From assembly GCA_020048295.1 (NCBI GenBank), contig JAIFMT010000189.1, forward strand, positions 1-9,546: 9,546 nucleotides of DNA, in the 5' to 3' direction. The notes below the pieces were generated by a model. It searched no databases. It saw nothing but the letters and a program-made list of their open reading frames with translations, and was not told the DNA's origin. A program made the translations under genes and the position numbers. How positions within the stretch are numbered: the stretch's first letter is position 1; every line of letters starts with the position of its first letter. The DNA comes from Rhodoferax sp. (GTDB lineage Bacteria; Pseudomonadota; Gammaproteobacteria; Burkholderiales; Burkholderiaceae). Below, piece after piece: positions 7,151-9,546 of this stretch.

Positions 7151-8248
7151 ATGAGCCACGACCCCCACCCCGACACCGCCCGCGCCGCCCCTTTGCAACC
7201 CGCCATCCCCTGGCCTGATGCCACTCGCGCGGCTCAGTTTGACCGCTGGCTGGCGCAGCTGGCACCGACCCACGCACTCGATGCCCGCACGCTGCGGTTG
7301 GCCAGCGCTGATGCCAGCTTCAGGCGCTATTTGCGCCTTGACTCGGCTCACGGCAGCCGCATCATCATGGATGCGCCACCGCAACTGGAAAATTGCCAAC
7401 CGTTTGTCAAGGTCGCCGCGCTGATGGGGCAGGCCGGCCTGCATGTGCCGCAGGTACTGGCCTGGGATGAGACGCTGGGCTTCATGCTGCTCACCGACCT
7501 GGGCGAGCAGACCCTGATGCAGGTGGTGGACCGCAGCAACGCAAATGCCAATTTGCCGCTGTACCTGCAGGCGGTGGATGCGCTGATTGCCTGGCAGCTG
7601 GCTTCAAAACCCGACGTGCTGGCGCCGTATGACGAAGCGCTGCTGCGCCGCGAGCTTGCGCTGTTCCCCGACTGGTATCTGGCCCGGCACAAGGGACTGA
7701 CGATCGATCAGGACTGGCGCTTCACGCTAGACAACACCTTTGCCCAGATCGTCAGCAACAACCTGGCGCAGCCTTGCGTGTTTGTCCACCGCGATTTCAT
7801 GCCGCGAAACCTGATGGCACCCACTCAGCCAGGTGGGCCATTGGGCGTGCTGGATTTTCAGGATGCGGTGTATGGACCCATCAGCTACGACATTGCCAGC
7901 CTGATGCGCGATGCGTTTTTGAGTTGGGACGAAGATTTTTGCCTCGACGTGACGGTGCGCTACTGGGAAAAAGCACGCCGCGCGGGGCTGCCGGTGGGCA
8001 CTGACTTTGGCACGTTTTACCGTGACGTGGAGTGGATGGGCCTGCAGCGCCACCTCAAAGTGGCCGGCATCTTTGCCCGCCTGACCCTGCGTGATGGCAA
8101 ACCGCAGTACCTGGCCGACACCCCGCGCTTTATTGGCTACATCCGCGCCACCTGCGCCCGCTATCGTGAGCTCAAACCGCTGTTGCGGCTGGTGGATAAG
8201 GCCGAGGGTATCGTGGAGCCGGACATCTTCGGCTTTGGGCGTCAATAG
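7151..8248 (+). CDS. amgK: N-acetylmuramate / N-acetylglucosamine 1-kinase AmgK (APH-type phosphotransferase)
   Basis: A cytoplasmic kinase of the aminoglycoside-phosphotransferase fold. In Pseudomonas AmgK phosphorylates MurNAc (and GlcNAc) at C1 so that MurU can make UDP-MurNAc, a peptidoglycan-recycling route that bypasses de novo synthesis. It has 365 residues. The N-lobe shows ADASFRRYLRLD (53-64), typical of this subfamily. The hinge region is MLLTDLGEQTL. The catalytic loop is VFVHRDFMPRNLM, with H213, D215 and N220; the metal-binding LGVLDFQDAVYGPISYDIASL has D235 and D247. The gene diverges from lptD, the same neighbourhood as in Pseudomonas, which supports AmgK over a generic phosphotransferase. 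Unlike there, no murU follows; the next gene is rsmE. The first ATG gives a full-length protein. About 25 N-terminal residues before the fold are Pro/Ala-rich and poorly conserved. Confidence 0.87.
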   Translation: MSHDPHPDTARAAPLQPAIPWPDATRAAQFDRWLAQLAPTHALDARTLRLASADASFRRYLRLDSAHGSRIIMDAPPQLENCQPFVKVAALMGQAGLHVPQVLAWDETLGFMLLTDLGEQTLMQVVDRSNANANLPLYLQAVDALIAWQLASKPDVLAPYDEALLRRELALFPDWYLARHKGLTIDQDWRFTLDNTFAQIVSNNLAQPCVFVHRDFMPRNLMAPTQPGGPLGVLDFQDAVYGPISYDIASLMRDAFLSWDEDFCLDVTVRYWEKARRAGLPVGTDFGTFYRDVEWMGLQRHLKVAGIFARLTLRDGKPQYLADTPRFIGYIRATCARYRELKPLLRLVDKAEGIVEPDIFGFGRQ

Positions 8249-8250
8249 AG

Positions 8251-8298
8251 AAATAGGCCTCTAGCCCTTATGGGATAAGCGCTGACAGCTATATAGTC
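8251..8298. repeat. Short palindromic intergenic element (Comamonadaceae-type)
   Basis: Between amgK and rsmE lies AAATAGGCCTCT followed by AGCCCTTAT-GGG-ATAAGCGCT (8263-8283), a 9-bp hairpin with one mismatch, then GACAGCTATATAG. It is AT-richer than the genes around it. From memory, very similar elements built on AGCGCTTAT...ATAAGCGCT flanked by AGGCCTCT and AGCTAT recur many times between genes in Comamonadaceae genomes. Only one copy is in this window, so the repeat nature cannot be shown here. A weak role in ending amgK transcription is possible, but there is no T-run. Confidence 0.55.
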
Positions 8299-8323
8299 AA
8301 TAGTAACTTGCAAAACCACTCGC

Positions 8324-9253
8324 ATGCCCCGTTTTCACTGCCCCACCGCCCTGCTAGCCGACGCGCTGATCGATTTGCCAGCGGGTGCCGCGCGCCATGT
8401 GCAGGTGCTGCGGCTGCAACCGGGCGACCCGATCACCCTGTTTGACGGCGAATCCCCGGGTGAATTCAATGCCACCATCACACACATGGGCCGCAGCAGC
8501 GTGCAGGTGCAGGTGGGCGAATTTGTGCCCACGCAGCGCGAACCACGCTTGCGCGTGCATCTGGCCGTGGGCATGCCCGCCAACGAGCGCATGGACTGGC
8601 TGGTGGAAAAAGCCGCCGAACTCGGTGTCACCAGCATCTCGCCGCTGATCACCGAGCGCAGCGTGCTGCGCCTGAGTGGCGAGCGCGCCGACAAAAAAGT
8701 GGCGCACTGGCAAAGCGTCGTGGTGGCAGCCTGTGAGCAATGCGGTGGCAACCACGTGCCGCAGGTGCACCCGGTGATGACGCTGGCGCAATGGCTCAAA
8801 AATCGGGCAACGTGCGGCGCACAGGCACCTTGCGGGCTGTTGCTGTCCTTGCGCCAGGACGCGCTGGGCGTGCGCGTAGCGGCCGCCAACGCCACAGAAG
8901 TGGCCTTTCTGTCCGGCCCCGAAGGCGGCCTGAGCCCAGCTGAAGAGGCTGCCGCTCTGGCCGCCGGCCTGGCACCGGTCTCGCTGGGCCCGCGCGTGCT
9001 GCGTGCTGAAACCGCCGCCCTGACCGCGCTGGCCGCGCTGCGATGCCAGGCTCAGGTCTTGCGGCAAGTCAACGATGACCTGGGTGGCCGATGTCACGGT
9101 GGCGTTGAACTCAGCCTCAGCGGCTTGAGTTCCTGCGCCATCCAGACGACCATCGAGAACGATCCGGCTGCCGTTTGCCCTGGATGGGGCAACGGATACT
9201 TTCAATGTCAATCACCGACTGGGTTGGGGTCGTCTTGCCGGGTGGCGTCGTAG
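8324..9253 (+). CDS. rsmE: 16S rRNA (uracil1498-N3)-methyltransferase RsmE with aberrant C-terminal extension
   Basis: A SPOUT-class methyltransferase that methylates U1498 of 16S rRNA. The start MPRFHC is typical. The PUA-like N-domain covers about 1-70 (ARHVQVLRLQPGDPITLFDG). The SPOUT domain has ERMDWLVEKAAELGV (88-102), ITERSVLRL (109-117), FLSGPEGGLSPAEE (195-208) and the knot LGPRVLRAETAALTALAAL (221-239). The family normally ends near residue 240. Here the frame runs 69 codons further, and that part (from about 9041) is antisense to a STAS-domain fragment with no features of its own. The product of 309 residues is therefore a native core with a foreign tail. The usual EQxGRNRVP motif reads EQCGGNHVP (138-146), lacking the first arginine. 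The SAM-binding knot is complete and activity may survive, but the tail could harm folding. No clear ribosome binding site is seen. Confidence 0.85.
   Translation: MPRFHCPTALLADALIDLPAGAARHVQVLRLQPGDPITLFDGESPGEFNATITHMGRSSVQVQVGEFVPTQREPRLRVHLAVGMPANERMDWLVEKAAELGVTSISPLITERSVLRLSGERADKKVAHWQSVVVAACEQCGGNHVPQVHPVMTLAQWLKNRATCGAQAPCGLLLSLRQDALGVRVAAANATEVAFLSGPEGGLSPAEEAAALAAGLAPVSLGPRVLRAETAALTALAALRCQAQVLRQVNDDLGGRCHGGVELSLSGLSSCAIQTTIENDPAAVCPGWGNGYFQCQSPTGLGSSCRVAS
9041..9067. other. Rearrangement junction joining rsmE 3' end to an internal part of a STAS gene
   Basis: Left of this span the plus strand encodes normal RsmE sequence up to TALAAL; right of it the minus strand encodes a STAS N-terminal half ending in VIVDL. 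Both genes lose homology here, and both were convergent. A deletion that removed the end of rsmE, any spacer and the 3' half of the STAS gene explains it most simply. No transposon ends or target duplications are visible. The exact breakpoint cannot be fixed without homologues. Confidence 0.55.
9059..9211 (-). pseudogene. Truncated STAS-domain protein (anti-sigma-factor-antagonist-like), N-terminal half only
   Basis: The minus-strand frame from TTG 9211 reads LKVSVAPSRANGSRIVLDGR, then DGAGTQAAEAEFNATVT and SATQVIVDL. This matches the first two strands and first helix of STAS domains, which then need a D-x-S-x-x-x-SxG phosphoserine/helix segment. That segment is missing: after VIVDL (about residue 49) the frame enters the antisense of rsmE. 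The start is also abnormal. A TGA directly precedes TTG 9211, and an AGGAGG ribosome site (9299-9294) with ATG 9283 lies upstream in the same frame, separated by that stop. The gene is probably dead at both ends. The frame stays open far into rsmE antisense, which I take as chance in GC-rich DNA. Confidence 0.6.
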
Positions 9254-9328
9254 GTGATTCAATGGCGGTGTCCCATGGTGCATTCGGGCAGTGCCTCCTA
9301 CTCCTTTCGGGTTGTGTCGCCAGGCCGT
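9212..9328 (-). other. Spacer between cNMP-binding gene and STAS remnant, with strong ribosome-binding-like sequence
   Basis: On the minus strand AAGGAGTAGGAGG (about 9306-9294) lies 10 bases before ATG 9283. The frame from it gives 23 codons (MHHGTPPLNHLRRHPARRPQ...) ending at TGA 9214-9212, in the same frame as the STAS fragment. This is where a healthy STAS gene would be expected to start. The region is best seen as the decayed 5' part of that gene. A tiny leader ORF is a less likely reading. Confidence 0.35.
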
Positions 9329-9546
9329 TCAGGCCAGCGCGGCAATCCACTGTGTGGCACGCCGCAGTGACTGCGCCATCTCTTTGGCCAGGTTTTCCAG
9401 CAAGATAATCTTGACCAAAGGGGCAAGTACTGCGATGTTTTCCAGGTCGTGCGATGCCAGCACTCGGCAGGTGACGGCGGTGTCGGCATGAACGGTAGCG
9501 CTGCGGGTGGTCTGACCCAGTAGCACCATTTCGCCAAAATTCATGC
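9329..9546 (-). CDS. Cyclic-nucleotide-binding (CRP-like) domain protein, C-terminal part, runs off right edge
   Basis: The visible 72 or so residues are the C-terminal end of a cNMP-binding domain. NFGEMVLLGQTTRSATVHAD is the phosphate-binding cassette: FGEM supplies the glutamate contacting the ribose, and RSA the arginine contacting the cyclic phosphate. It is followed by the strand VTCRVL and helices with VKIILLENLAKEMAQSLRR, ending WIAALA and TGA at 9331-9329. No helix-turn-helix follows, so it is not a CRP-type transcription factor. In Burkholderiales such domains end multidomain proteins (for example glutaminase-STAS-cNMP or SulP transporters) or stand alone near STAS genes. Which applies lies outside the window. 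The in-frame ATG at 9544 is internal to the domain, not a start. Confidence 0.78.
   Translation of the reverse strand, partial: MNFGEMVLLGQTTRSATVHADTAVTCRVLASHDLENIAVLAPLVKIILLENLAKEMAQSLRRATQWIAALA

Noticed and set aside
7050..7277. Upstream extension of the lptD frame to 7277
   Set aside because: It lies antisense to the amgK coding region and before a clear signal peptide that begins at ATG 7049.
8354..9211. A 285-codon open frame on the minus strand opposite rsmE
   Set aside because: Only its first 50 or so codons resemble a real family (STAS). The remainder is antisense to conserved RsmE and is Gln/His/Arg-rich, typical of shadow frames in GC-rich DNA.
1..9546. CRISPR arrays, tRNA or rRNA genes, insertion-sequence ends
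   Set aside because: No regularly spaced direct repeats, cloverleaf-like or rRNA-like sequence, transposase motifs or paired terminal inverted repeats were seen on either strand.

Overview
The window looks like a chromosomal segment from a betaproteobacterium of the order Burkholderiales, probably family Comamonadaceae (Rhodoferax/Polaromonas-like). The basis is high GC with GC-rich third codon positions, the style of the LptD, SurA, RsmA and RsmE proteins, and a short intergenic element at 8251-8298 of a kind I recall from Comamonadaceae. No database search was possible, so the taxonomy is inference.

Left part, plus strand (1-2525). The 3' two thirds of an ALDH7-type aldehyde dehydrogenase gene enters from the left edge. 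A gene-poor stretch with a perfect 16-bp palindrome follows. Next comes a two-gene cassette: a secreted guanyl-specific ribonuclease of the RNase Sa/barnase superfamily, and 31 bases later a barstar-family ribonuclease inhibitor. The barstar frame stops at 2286, but a well-formed coding frame continues in the -1 frame to 2465 across a run of four T. A strong two-way terminator (2488-2525) ends this cassette and also the operon coming the other way.

Middle part, minus strand (7049 down to 2512). lptD-surA-rsmA form a tight operon: lptD and surA overlap by 8 bases, and rsmA starts about 10 bases after surA. LptD is the outer-membrane LPS translocon, SurA is the periplasmic chaperone that helps fold it, and RsmA dimethylates 16S rRNA. 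pdxA, found between surA and rsmA in E. coli, is absent.

Right part. amgK, a MurNAc/GlcNAc 1-kinase of peptidoglycan recycling, diverges from lptD across about 100 bases. Its usual partner murU is not next to it. Instead a small palindromic repeat and then rsmE (16S rRNA m3U1498 methyltransferase) follow. After its normal end, at about residue 240, rsmE runs in frame for about 70 codons through the antisense strand of a broken STAS-domain gene. This marks a deletion or rearrangement junction near 9041-9065. At the right edge is the minus-strand C-terminus of a cyclic-nucleotide-binding-domain protein.

Most of the window is conserved housekeeping sequence. The parts worth a second look are the RNase/barstar cassette with its frame break, and the rsmE-STAS junction.
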